Source: Myxococcales bacterium (GTDB lineage: Bacteria > Myxococcota_C > UBA6777). From it: 64,000 nt of DNA. Of this stretch, positions 1-8,626 are shown piece by piece (position 1 is the first letter of the stretch; each line of letters opens with the position of its first letter). The notes under the pieces are model-generated. The model was not told where the DNA came from, did not search any database, and saw only the letters and a program-made list of their open reading frames with translations. The position numbers and the translations under genes were made by a program. The stretch lies in the NCBI GenBank assembly GCA_020632975.1, contig JACKEL010000011.1, forward strand, positions 62,001 through 126,000. Direction: 5' to 3'.

Positions 1-896
1 TCAAGTACCAAGCGGGACATGAGTTCCCTGTGGATCAGCTACTCGATGGAGAGGTGATCCGCAGACAAGATGCTCTCGCGATCCCCGACCTGATGGCTTC
101 TCCCTTTGCGCGACACCCCGAAGTCCTCGCTTCGGGTGTGCGTAGCTACGTGGGAATCCCTTTGTGGCAACGCAACCAACAGATCTATGGCGTCCTCTCT
201 TTGGTCGATCAAAAGCCCCATCAATGGGGGGCCGAAGCCTTGCTTCGTGCTTCAATGATTGGACGTTGGCTGGGTCATGAGATCGAGCTTCGCCAGCTCT
301 CACGGGAACTTACCACCAAGAGCCATCGCCTTGCTTCGATGGCCCAAGAACTTCAGCGGCTCCAAAACCAAGTGGAACAAGGCTCGATCCGCGATACGGT
401 GACAGACTTGCTCAACAACCGCTACTTCAACAAACTGTTGCAAACCGAAGCTGCACGGGCCCAACGCCACGCTTATCCGCTCAGTTTGTTGCTGTTGTTC
501 CCAGACTCTTACCCACGTCATAGCCAACAGTGGGGCATGGACTTTGGTGCAACGATGCTTCGTTCTATCGGCGTTTTGCTGCGACGACACTTGCGCACCA
601 TCGACAATGCTGCCCGATACACGGAAGAGATGTTCGCGATCCTTCTTCCACAAACGGATATCTCAGGCTCTGCAATCGTGGCCAACCGTATCCGCACAAC
701 CATCGGGGGACATCGTTTCAATACCCCCAGTGGAGAGACCATCCAAACAACAGGAAGTCTCGGGATTTCAGGGCTCAATGTCCAAGATGATGATCCCGCC
801 GCAGGGATGATCTCACGTGCCCGACGTGCCCTCGAACAAGCCCGAAAAGCCGGTGGTAACCGCGTTATCGTAGCATCCTCCACCCCACAAGCCTGA
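1..896 (+). CDS. GAF plus degenerate GGDEF protein, 5' end outside window
   Basis: The frame is open from the left edge, so only the C-terminal part is present (about 298 codons). The first ~70 residues read as the end of a GAF sensor domain (YVGIPLW...GVLSLVDQ). A helical linker with LQRLQNQVEQ follows, then a GGDEF-type fold beginning DTVTDLLNNRYF, the usual D-x-LT-x-L-x-N-R entry motif. The loop that should read GGDEF is TEEMF (in ARYTEEMFAILLP). Diguanylate cyclase activity is therefore unlikely, and a regulatory or c-di-GMP-independent role is inferred. The family assignment is good; the function is not determined. Confidence 0.8.
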   Translation, partial: KYQAGHEFPVDQLLDGEVIRRQDALAIPDLMASPFARHPEVLASGVRSYVGIPLWQRNQQIYGVLSLVDQKPHQWGAEALLRASMIGRWLGHEIELRQLSRELTTKSHRLASMAQELQRLQNQVEQGSIRDTVTDLLNNRYFNKLLQTEAARAQRHAYPLSLLLLFPDSYPRHSQQWGMDFGATMLRSIGVLLRRHLRTIDNAARYTEEMFAILLPQTDISGSAIVANRIRTTIGGHRFNTPSGETIQTTGSLGISGLNVQDDDPAAGMISRARRALEQARKAGGNRVIVASSTPQA

Positions 897-989
897 TCTC
901 CTTTCCCCCCACCCCTTTTCACCCACAACAAGATCAGCTATACCCCTCTCGCCAAAGACTTCTCTGGACCCACCAAAAGGAGCCCATCC

Positions 990-2141
990 GTGACCTCTTC
1001 GACCAAACCACAAAAACAAACCGTCTCTCAAGAAGATGAGTTTGATTTCCCTTCCAATGCCGCAACAGAACCGCCACGCTCCCCCAAACTTTGGCTACAG
1101 GTCCTGCTGTTTTTGGTGATCCTTGGGTTTGCCATCTTCCCTTATCTTGTGCGCAATGTCCCTTGGTTGGAACGTTGGTTTTCGCCCGGTGTCTCCACCG
1201 AACGAAAAGGCGATGCGGCCCTGCAACAAGGCAACTGCGCAGAAGCCATCCAAGCCTACCAAAAGGCGCGCGAAGCCATCCAAAGCACCAACCAAGCCAA
1301 GCACCACACACGACGCCTTGCCTTGCTCCATTACAAAAGTGCCTTTTGCTTGTTGCGACAAGAAAAACTCGCAGAAGCCACAGAGCAAGGTGAGTCCGCA
1401 GTCCAGCAAGATCCGCCTTGGGCGCTTCCTTATGAGTTGGTGCTTCGTTTGTATCTCCGCCAAGAAAAAGCAACGAAACTTCCGATGATCCGCAAAAATG
1501 TAGAGTCTTACTTTGCTGATCAATGGAAGATGTGGCTTTTGCTGGGGGATGTGTACACGCACACACGCGATTATGCCCAAGCACTCGACATGTACGAAAA
1601 AGGACTCAAACTGGCTCCCCAACAGCCCGAATTACTCGACCATACCGCGCGTGCTTTGTTGCTCAAGCCCAAGACCTCTGCCCAAGAAGCCCAACGCGCG
1701 GAAGAACTTGCACAACAATCCCTCAAGTACATCAAGTCTTATCAAGTCAAAGATGCCCGTATCCTGGGGATGTTGCAGCCTTATATGCTCGAAACCCTCG
1801 CGCTTGCCCAAGAAGAGCGCGGAAAACTCAAAGAAGCCCTACAACACGCACAAAAAGCCCTTGGGATGGCCCAAGACCGCACAGCAAGACAGCGATTTAA
1901 TCGGCTGATCGAGCGTTTACAACAACGCTTGGCTCCCCCTCCCGTGAGCCGCCCAAGCGTCGCCCCTGCCACACGATACGATCTTCCCCCAACCACGCGG
2001 ATGGCGCTTCCTTTTTCACACCCAAGCATCGCGCTTCCCCCAAGCTCGCAGCCTTCAACCCTGCGTTTGCTCCCTCCTCCACCATTGCCCCACCAAGATC
2101 CACACAAGCCTTCCAAACGTCTTCTCACACCATTCGAGTGA
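990..2141 (+). CDS. TPR-repeat membrane-anchored protein
   Basis: 383 residues, GTG start preceded by AAAAGGAG at suitable spacing. A cytoplasmic N-terminal tail is followed by one hydrophobic segment at residues ~33-53 (LWLQVLLFLVILGFAIFPYL). Helical TPR-like repeats fill about residues 70-310 (for example GDVYTHTRDYAQALDMYEKG), and the C-terminal tail of about 70 residues is rich in Pro and Ser. It most likely acts as a scaffold anchored in the inner membrane with its TPRs in the periplasm. It lies 93 bp after the GGDEF-like gene on the same strand and may be cotranscribed with it. No enzymatic domain is visible. Confidence 0.75.
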   Translation: MTSSTKPQKQTVSQEDEFDFPSNAATEPPRSPKLWLQVLLFLVILGFAIFPYLVRNVPWLERWFSPGVSTERKGDAALQQGNCAEAIQAYQKAREAIQSTNQAKHHTRRLALLHYKSAFCLLRQEKLAEATEQGESAVQQDPPWALPYELVLRLYLRQEKATKLPMIRKNVESYFADQWKMWLLLGDVYTHTRDYAQALDMYEKGLKLAPQQPELLDHTARALLLKPKTSAQEAQRAEELAQQSLKYIKSYQVKDARILGMLQPYMLETLALAQEERGKLKEALQHAQKALGMAQDRTARQRFNRLIERLQQRLAPPPVSRPSVAPATRYDLPPTTRMALPFSHPSIALPPSSQPSTLRLLPPPPLPHQDPHKPSKRLLTPFE

Positions 2142-2160
2142 ACATCGCACGTCTCTAGGC

Positions 2161-2189
2161 TTGACAAGTCCACGCCGCAGGATTAGGGT
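2161..2189 (+). promoter_or_regulatory. sigma70-type promoter for the 2289 gene
   Basis: A perfect -35 TTGACA (2161-2166) is followed by a 17-bp spacer and TAGGGT (2184-2189). It lies about 100 bp upstream of the TPR-like membrane protein gene at 2289, just after the previous gene ends. Confidence 0.55.
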
Positions 2190-2288
2190 ACACTCTCTTT
2201 TCGCAGCCCCATGCCCCACAAGGCTGGAGCATCACAACTGTAAACCCGTATTCCTTATACGTTTCTCTGCGTACGAGGCACGCTTCGA

Positions 2289-3038
2289 ATGCTCAATTTA
2301 ATCGTTTCCCTCATCGCGGGCATCCTTTTGTATGTCCCGTTCTCTATGTATCTCCCCAAAATCTGGCAGGCCATCCCGCCTGCTCTTATTGGTCTTGTGG
2401 GTGTTTACTTTTACCTCTCACGTCGAACATGGAAGCAAACCGAAGCGCTCTTTCGCGACTCGATGCAGCTGCTCGAACCGCTCCAACAACGACCTGACAT
2501 CGCAAACAACCCCGATCGTCGCAATGCCGTCATTGAGCAGTGCATCGAAAAACTAAAGGGTGGTTATGCACTTGCGCGATGGCAGTTCTTCCTAAGTTCC
2601 CAAATTGACGCACAGATCGGCATTATCCTCTACAGCGTCAAACAAGACTTCAAAGATGCCTTGCCCTATCTCGAAAAGTCGTTCAAACGCAACTGGCTCG
2701 CACAAGCGATGCTTGCTGTGTCCTACATGAAAAAGCACAAGCCCGAACGGATGGAAGAGATCTTCGAGATCGCTGTGCGCCTCAATAAGAAACAAGATCT
2801 GCTTTGGAACTTGTACGCTTACTGTCTGCACAAGATCAAAAAGACCGACCGCGCCATCGAAGTGCTTGGACGTGCGCAAAAGGCCCTTCCTTCGAACAAT
2901 GTGATCGTGGACAACTTGGTCGCCCTTCAGAACAACAAAAAGATGAAGATGAAGAACTACGGCGAACAATGGTATCAATTCCACTTGGAAAAGCCCCCCA
3001 CGCCCAAGATCGCAAACCCCCGCTTTTCTCGCCGCTAA
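2289..3038 (+). CDS. Membrane protein with TPR-like helical repeats
   Basis: 249 residues. Two hydrophobic segments open the protein (residues ~1-20 and ~27-43), followed by a soluble region of helix pairs that resembles degenerate TPRs (DALPYLEKSFKRNWLAQAML, then YCLHKIKKTDRAIEVLGRA). The C-terminus is basic. The soluble part probably faces the cytoplasm given the short hairpin-like N-terminus, but topology is inference. No catalytic motif is seen. A promoter at 2161-2189 suggests independent expression. It is convergent with the deformylase gene, 50 bp apart. Confidence 0.7.
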   Translation: MLNLIVSLIAGILLYVPFSMYLPKIWQAIPPALIGLVGVYFYLSRRTWKQTEALFRDSMQLLEPLQQRPDIANNPDRRNAVIEQCIEKLKGGYALARWQFFLSSQIDAQIGIILYSVKQDFKDALPYLEKSFKRNWLAQAMLAVSYMKKHKPERMEEIFEIAVRLNKKQDLLWNLYAYCLHKIKKTDRAIEVLGRAQKALPSNNVIVDNLVALQNNKKMKMKNYGEQWYQFHLEKPPTPKIANPRFSRR

Positions 3039-3088
3039 TCTTTCAAAGATCCCCCAGTCCCCTGCCCCACTCTCTCTATCTCTTCGTA

Positions 3089-3787
3089 TTATTCGGTGAG
3101 TTCTTGATTTCGTAGGATGTAGCGCATCCACTCGGGCTCAAAACACAACGAAGCCATCGAGGTCATACGATCCAAAAAGATGATCCCTTCCAAGTGATCG
3201 AACTCATGTTGGATCACACGTGCGTGAAAGCCCGTAGCTTCGAAGGAAAGAGGATTTCCATCGACGTCCAAGGCTTCGACGTGGATCTTGTGAGCGCGAG
3301 GTACCCGCCCTCTCATCTCGGGGATCGACAAACAACCTTCCCAGTCATCGGCGATCTCATCTTCCAGATGCAAGACAGGATTGACCAAAACGGTGGGAGG
3401 AACGACGTAATCTTCTCCCTCGTCCCAAGAAGGCACGTAGTAAGCAAAGCAACGCAAGCCTTCTGCGACCTGCGGTGACGCCAAGCCCACACCATCCGAA
3501 TCAAACATCGTATTCAAAAGAGAGCCCGCAAAAGAGCGGAACGTCGGCGTCCCCAGCACCCCAGACGGGACATCTTGCGCGATATCCCGCAAAGTCGGGT
3601 GCCCCAAACGAACGATCTCCAAAAGAGCGGGTATATCATTGACAGCGAGACCTTCTGCAAGCCTCACAGCATTCGAAAAAGCTTGACTTTTGGCGCTTTT
3701 GCGCTCTTTTTCCAACTTCGCTTCAAGGCGCGCAAGCACTTGTTCTGCCGAAACCCCTGTGGAGGGTTCTGTTGTCTTTTTGCTCAT
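3089..3787 (-). CDS. def: Peptide deformylase with N-terminal extension
   Basis: 232 residues. The three metal/active-site motifs of peptide deformylase are present: GVGLASPQ (99-106; motif 1 usually has AxQ), EGCLS (150-154, Cys metal ligand) and HEFDH (194-198, two His ligands and the catalytic Glu). The enzyme removes the formyl group from nascent N-terminal methionine. About 55 extra residues precede the usual start and contain a Lys/Glu-rich helix. The ATG is preceded by GAGGGGG. It lies 15 bp downstream of the SDR gene on the same strand, so the two are probably one operon. No fmt is adjacent. Confidence 0.9.
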   Translation of the reverse strand: MSKKTTEPSTGVSAEQVLARLEAKLEKERKSAKSQAFSNAVRLAEGLAVNDIPALLEIVRLGHPTLRDIAQDVPSGVLGTPTFRSFAGSLLNTMFDSDGVGLASPQVAEGLRCFAYYVPSWDEGEDYVVPPTVLVNPVLHLEDEIADDWEGCLSIPEMRGRVPRAHKIHVEALDVDGNPLSFEATGFHARVIQHEFDHLEGIIFLDRMTSMASLCFEPEWMRYILRNQELTE

Positions 3788-3802
3788 GATGGCCCCCTCG
3801 CA

Positions 3803-4651
3803 TTAACCGCGTTTTTCTTTAAGCATCTTCTTGCGAAACTTACGAATATCCGAATCCACGAAGTACCGCACCACCCCAGGGATCGTAGAAGCCGCAAAGT
3901 GGATGAACTTGAGGTCCATCTTCCCTGGCAAGATGTGGTAGCGGCCCGCAGCGACGCCACGTAATGTCATCTCGGCCACTTCTTCTGCGGACATCAACTT
4001 GGCATTTCCAGCCAAAGCCTTGGTTTCGGGGGGCTTGGTCTTGTTTTCTTCTTCGTACTGTGGGGTGTCTGTGTCGGGTGGCATGACCAACGACAAGCGG
4101 ATCGGTGTATCCGCCAACTCATTGCGCAATGTCTCGGAAAATCCGTGCAAAGCGTACTTTGAAGCTGCATACGCTGTGTAGCCAACGATCGACATCACGC
4201 CCAAGATCGAAGTCACATTCACGATGTGACCTGCCCCTTGTGTGCGCATCACAGGAAGCACCGCCCGTGTCATCCACACGGTCCCAAAATAGTTGATGTT
4301 CATCATCTTTTCGAAGACATCGGGCGAGGTCTCTTCAAAGTAATGACAGTACGCAACACCCGCATTGTTGAACAGATAATCGATCTTCCCCAAGGTAGCG
4401 AGGAGTTCGGTCACACCAGCCTCGACAGCTTCGCGATCACTGATATCCAAAGCCCGCATCAACAGCTTTTGTTCGGGTCGTTGACGCAATGTCTCAAGTT
4501 CAGCCAGTGTTTCTTCCAACAAAGACGCACGCCGCGCGACGATCACCACATCGCAACCAAGCTTCGTCAGTTGCGACGCCAATGCTTTTCCGATCCCACT
4601 CGAACCGCCCGTCACGATGGCGGACTTGCCCGTAAACTTCTTCTGCCACAT
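3803..4651 (-). CDS. Short-chain dehydrogenase, 3-ketodihydrosphingosine-reductase-like
   Basis: 282 residues. Classical SDR features are present: the cofactor motif TGGSSGIG (14-21), NNAG near residue 95, and a YAASK catalytic pair near 160. After the catalytic site comes PPDTDTPQYEEENKTKP, which closely resembles the PPDTDTPG..EEN.TKP segment of eukaryotic 3-ketodihydrosphingosine reductase (KDSR/FVT1/Tsc10). The C-terminus carries a semi-hydrophobic stretch and a basic end. The likely reaction is NADPH reduction of 3-ketosphinganine, fitting the sphingolipids known in several Myxococcota. No serine palmitoyltransferase is in the window. SD GAGGAG precedes the ATG. General SDR is certain; KDSR substrate is inference. 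Confidence 0.85.
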   Translation of the reverse strand: MWQKKFTGKSAIVTGGSSGIGKALASQLTKLGCDVVIVARRASLLEETLAELETLRQRPEQKLLMRALDISDREAVEAGVTELLATLGKIDYLFNNAGVAYCHYFEETSPDVFEKMMNINYFGTVWMTRAVLPVMRTQGAGHIVNVTSILGVMSIVGYTAYAASKYALHGFSETLRNELADTPIRLSLVMPPDTDTPQYEEENKTKPPETKALAGNAKLMSAEEVAEMTLRGVAAGRYHILPGKMDLKFIHFAASTIPGVVRYFVDSDIRKFRKKMLKEKRG

Positions 4652-4874
4652 GAAAAACTTCTCCTCAACAAACAGCAGGCAACCACTTCACAAATAAGCC
4701 AAACAAATGCTTTGCTTCGCGGGAAGATAAACCTTGTATGCCGTGTTCTGACACACATCTACGCTAATGCAAAGGGCAGAGCATAGGGCATCCATCGCCC
4801 TCCAAGCAAGCCACCCATAGGAAACCAACCAACAAAGCCCATTTGCGGGGACTTCAACAAACCTGCACTGAGGC

Positions 4875-4903
4875 TTGACGCACTTTTTGTGATCTTCTAT
4901 ACC
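4875..4903 (+). promoter_or_regulatory. sigma70-type promoter for the GT39 gene
   Basis: TTGACG (4875-4880), 17-bp spacer, TATACC (4898-4903), about 80 bp before the ATG at 4984. It lies in the 332-bp divergent gap (4652-4983) between the SDR and glycosyltransferase genes, which holds nothing else recognisable. Confidence 0.5.
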
Positions 4904-4983
4904 AGAAGCCTTGCCCAAGAAACGACTCGGATATCTCGCCTTTAAAAAAGGCATGCTCCCTTGTCATCAATAAGGAAGATTCC

Positions 4984-7900
4984 ATGGCACCAAAAAGCCC
5001 GAATTATGAACGTTTTCTAGACATTTGGATCACGCTAGGTCTGGTCCTGCTCGCTGCCGTTTTGTATGTCCCTTATATTGGAACCTCCCCCCTCTGGGAC
5101 CCATGGGAAGCTCATTACAGCCAAGTCGCCATGGAGATGATCTGGAAAGATAGCTGGTGGATGCCTTGGTATCGTGAGTCCAGCCGTAGTTTCTGGTCCA
5201 AACCCATCTTCACTTTCTGGCTGATGGTCTCTTCTCTCAAGACCTTCCGCATCCAACAACTTGGCGATATCACGCAGGCTGAGTTCTATCTCCGCCTTCC
5301 CATCGCCTTGATGGGTGCCACAGGCATCGGCTTCTTCTACTTCTTTATCCGCAAACTTTGGGATCGACGTGTTGGTCTTCTTGCCGCGCTGATCCTCGCG
5401 ACGTGCCCCCAATACTTCTTGCTTTCCCGCCAAGTCATGGTGGATATCCCCTTTATGGTCCTCGCGCTTTGCGCTTTGGGCTTCCTTGCTCTCGGGATCT
5501 TCGGCCAAGGAGAAGAGGAAGATCAAGCAGCACGCACACGCGGCGCTTTCGCAATGCTCGGTGTTGCGGGCGCTTTCATCGCGTTCCAACTACTCGAAGT
5601 CCTTTATTGGAACTCGACTCTCAACCAAACCATGCTCGAAACTTGGAAACAAAGTAGCTACCATTGGAGCGCCATCGCTGCTTTCTTCCTCGTATGGTCT
5701 GTTGTTCGCTACTTTGTAGGCAACCCCCAAACTCGCGCATTCTACCTTTTCTACTTCTTCAGTGGATTGGTGTACCTCGCGAAAGGACTTCTTTCGATCG
5801 TCCTTCCTGGTGGGATCCTCTTCTTCTACATCGTTCTTGCGGGTGACTGGGATCTTCTTCGCCGTATGCGCCTTGTGTATGTTTCTGAGCGCATCTCTCT
5901 TCGCGCATCCATCTGGATCGCTGTGTTGAGCGGCTCTTTCGCGATCTTTATCATCGCCTACCCCATGTTCCAAAACACAAGCCTTGTCGCATTGTTCAAT
6001 AGCTTGTGGACCCAAAAGATCCAATTCGCCCGTGGTGGCGAGAGTTTCGTGTACTATCCCTTTGCTTGGCTCAAGGCCCTCTTTGGATACCTCGACGCCT
6101 ATATCCTCGTCCCCTTCGCAAAGTTGGCTCCCGCAGGAAGCAAGTCACTCAATCCCACATACCAAGTGCGCTTCTTGATCGTGATCGGCCTTTTGTTGTT
6201 GGTGTGGATCCTCGGTCTTTCGGGCAAAAACAAACGTACTCGTTTCTTCATCCCCTTGGGTTTGACCCTTCTGTTTTGGGAACTCGTGACCCACGCAGGC
6301 ACTTATCGCTTTGGTCTTCGTATCCCCCTCGGTAAATACATCTTCAAAGCTCCCGCGATCTCCATCAACGTCGCATTGCTTACAGCAATTATTCTTCTCG
6401 CTATCCCCTTGATCAAACGAGTGAATCTCGGATTCCGCTTGGGTACAACCCTCGGTGGCGGTATCGTCGTTTACTACGTGCTCGCCAAAGTCCAACTCAG
6501 CGCGGGCCTCAAAAGCACCCTGAGCAACCTCTTCTACCAAAACAGCAATGTGTGGACCGTCTTTGTTCTCGCTTTGCTCGCGGCGATCTACGCTCTGCTC
6601 ACCGCAGAAGATCCAGAAAACCCCAGCGCAACGCCTTTGCAAAGCGCACAAGGCGAATACCTGAAGGCTTTCTTCTTCCCTGGTGTCCTTCTTTTCCTCG
6701 TGATCGCGGGTACTTGGACCTATTACATGAACCTCCACCACGGACTTCCCTTTATGCGTGAGTGGTTTGTGTACCACCACTTCTCCCGTGTGGCTGGCGT
6801 CATCGAAAAACCCAACGATAGCTTCGACCTTTACATCAAACAAATCGGTTTCGGTCTCTTCCCCTGGACCGCACTCGTTCCCATCGCACTTTTCCGCTTT
6901 ATGCAGTGGTCTTGGCGCGACTTTACCAACCGTTTGGGTCTTCGTAACTACTTCTTCTTCTGCTGTTTCTTTTTCCCGTACTTCTTCTTTACGTTCTCTT
7001 CAACCAAGTTCCACCACTACATCTTCCCCGTAGTTCCGTTCCTTGCGTTGATCGTAGCGGTATGGGTTTCTCGACTCTTCCTCGAAAATGGCGTCACCAA
7101 AGAGCGTATCGGTCTTGCGATCTCGTTGCTTTTCTTTGTGCTTCTCGCCAAAGACTTGATGACCAACTACAAGCCCCTTCACCAGCTCTTTACCTACTAC
7201 TACACCCGCGAAACGCCCCCTGACGTGTACCCACGCAACTTCTTTAGCGTGGTGTTCGCCCTGATCGGTTTGGGCTTGTTCGTTTCGTTGTTGAGCCGCA
7301 GAATGCGCGCTGCTCACTTTGCCCTGATCTACGTCCCTGTGACGATCTTTGTGCTCTTCGTCAACGTGCGCATCATGCCCGCTGTTGGGGAAAACTACTC
7401 CTTCAAGAGCGTGTTTGACCGATATCGACAACTCGACAAACACAAAGAAAAAGAAGCTCGCAACAAAAAGTCTATCCGCAAAGGTATGACCGTTCGTCAG
7501 CAGCTTTCGATCCTTCACCGTGGCAAAACCCCCTTCGGTGAGTACAGCAACTGGGATGAGCGCTCGACTTCGTTCTACACCAAAAACTTCAGCACCTATC
7601 TCGGACGCGCAGGAACCGCCAAAGACTTCATCCGACGTCATCGTCGCGTGTACATCATGGTGAAACGCAACGAGATCCCGATGTTGCGACGTTTGGCAGC
7701 GACCGTAGGCAAAAAGATCTACATCGTGGCTCGCCCGCACTTCGAGATGTGGTTGGTTTCGACCCAACCCGCAGCAGGCGCACGCAGCAAACGCGACATC
7801 ACCTTGACTGCGCGCCCCAACCTGAAGGGAAGCCACTGGACCCGTATCAACGTCAACTTCAACAACAAGATCCGCTTGATCGGCGTTTGGCAAAACAAAC

Positions 7901-8268
7901 CCAAAGGTTACAAGCGCGGCGACAAAGTCGAACTCCGCTTCTTGTACGAAGTCAACGCACGTATGCGTCGCAACTGGCGCGTCTTCATCCACGCAGATCC
8001 CGTACAATGGACCCGTAACCGACTCAACTGGGACCACGAGATGGCAGAAGGCCTCTACCCCACGACCGAGTGGAAACGTGGCGAGTACGTACAAGACATC
8101 GTGATCCGCAAGATCCCGCGTAACTTCCCCGAGAACTACCACTCGCTCTCGATCTACACGGGCCTTTGGTTGGGAAGCGATCGCCTCCCCGTCCTCTCTT
8201 CGCAGGGCGCTTACCACGACGGTCAAAACCGTATCCGTGCTCTCGTCCTCAAGCTTCTCCCCAACTGA
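4984..8268 (+). CDS. GT39/ArnT-type membrane glycosyltransferase, double length
   Basis: 1094 residues. The N-terminus has the layout of lipid-phosphate-sugar glycosyltransferases (PMT/ArnT, GT39/GT83). A first TM segment is followed by a periplasmic loop with LWDPWEAHYSQVA, where acidic residues at the D/E-x-x-Y position are expected to be catalytic. SKPIFTFWL then matches the usual KPPL-x-x-W element. Many further hydrophobic segments run to about residue 790, and then a soluble, basic C-terminal domain of about 270 residues. Family members are commonly 500-600 residues, so this one is about twice that. It probably moves a sugar from an isoprenoid carrier to an envelope acceptor; donor and acceptor cannot be read. 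SD AAGGAAG precedes the ATG. Confidence 0.8.
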   Translation: MAPKSPNYERFLDIWITLGLVLLAAVLYVPYIGTSPLWDPWEAHYSQVAMEMIWKDSWWMPWYRESSRSFWSKPIFTFWLMVSSLKTFRIQQLGDITQAEFYLRLPIALMGATGIGFFYFFIRKLWDRRVGLLAALILATCPQYFLLSRQVMVDIPFMVLALCALGFLALGIFGQGEEEDQAARTRGAFAMLGVAGAFIAFQLLEVLYWNSTLNQTMLETWKQSSYHWSAIAAFFLVWSVVRYFVGNPQTRAFYLFYFFSGLVYLAKGLLSIVLPGGILFFYIVLAGDWDLLRRMRLVYVSERISLRASIWIAVLSGSFAIFIIAYPMFQNTSLVALFNSLWTQKIQFARGGESFVYYPFAWLKALFGYLDAYILVPFAKLAPAGSKSLNPTYQVRFLIVIGLLLLVWILGLSGKNKRTRFFIPLGLTLLFWELVTHAGTYRFGLRIPLGKYIFKAPAISINVALLTAIILLAIPLIKRVNLGFRLGTTLGGGIVVYYVLAKVQLSAGLKSTLSNLFYQNSNVWTVFVLALLAAIYALLTAEDPENPSATPLQSAQGEYLKAFFFPGVLLFLVIAGTWTYYMNLHHGLPFMREWFVYHHFSRVAGVIEKPNDSFDLYIKQIGFGLFPWTALVPIALFRFMQWSWRDFTNRLGLRNYFFFCCFFFPYFFFTFSSTKFHHYIFPVVPFLALIVAVWVSRLFLENGVTKERIGLAISLLFFVLLAKDLMTNYKPLHQLFTYYYTRETPPDVYPRNFFSVVFALIGLGLFVSLLSRRMRAAHFALIYVPVTIFVLFVNVRIMPAVGENYSFKSVFDRYRQLDKHKEKEARNKKSIRKGMTVRQQLSILHRGKTPFGEYSNWDERSTSFYTKNFSTYLGRAGTAKDFIRRHRRVYIMVKRNEIPMLRRLAATVGKKIYIVARPHFEMWLVSTQPAAGARSKRDITLTARPNLKGSHWTRINVNFNNKIRLIGVWQNKPKGYKRGDKVELRFLYEVNARMRRNWRVFIHADPVQWTRNRLNWDHEMAEGLYPTTEWKRGEYVQDIVIRKIPRNFPENYHSLSIYTGLWLGSDRLPVLSSQGAYHDGQNRIRALVLKLLPN

Positions 8269-8626
8269 TCCCCCTCTACACTTTCCTCCACTCCCCAAAA
8301 GCTCCCCCACATAAAAGATCCCAATCCCAACCCAGCTTCTTGAGCTTCAAGGCAGCCCCGCCCCAAGAAAGTTAACCTAGCAAAACACCACACTTGCCAA
8401 GGAATCCCCTTTTTTGCTAGGCTGGCCAAACGAAAAACCTGCAAGCACAGAGACAACTCAACGATTTGCGGGGTCGAGAATAAAGATACGTGTGCGCTGC
8501 GCTTTCTCTACTCTTCCTATCGTTTCGCGCATCTCCATTCAGAAAACAATCGAATACACGGGCTTTTTGGCCCGTTCCTCTAGATTCGCTCTATAACGAA
8601 GGCATATCATCTCGAAGAGGCTGATC
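8269..8626. other. Intergenic region with inverted repeats
   Basis: 358 bp without a supported gene. It contains a 10-bp perfect inverted repeat (CCTAGCAAAA at 8376-8385 and TTTTGCTAGG at 8412-8421, 26-nt loop) and a short ACGGGC/GCCCGT hairpin near 8557-8575. A TATAAC box near 8591 could be the -10 of the following lipoprotein gene, but no good -35 is seen. Confidence 0.4.

Noticed and set aside
7000..8310. 436-residue minus-strand frame in the glycosyltransferase gene
   Set aside because: It is a Val/Asp/His-biased shadow frame of the codon-biased GT39 gene, with no motif.
8376..8421. Intrinsic terminator at the 10-bp inverted repeat
   Set aside because: The stem is AT-rich, the loop is 26 nt, and no U-tract follows on either strand.
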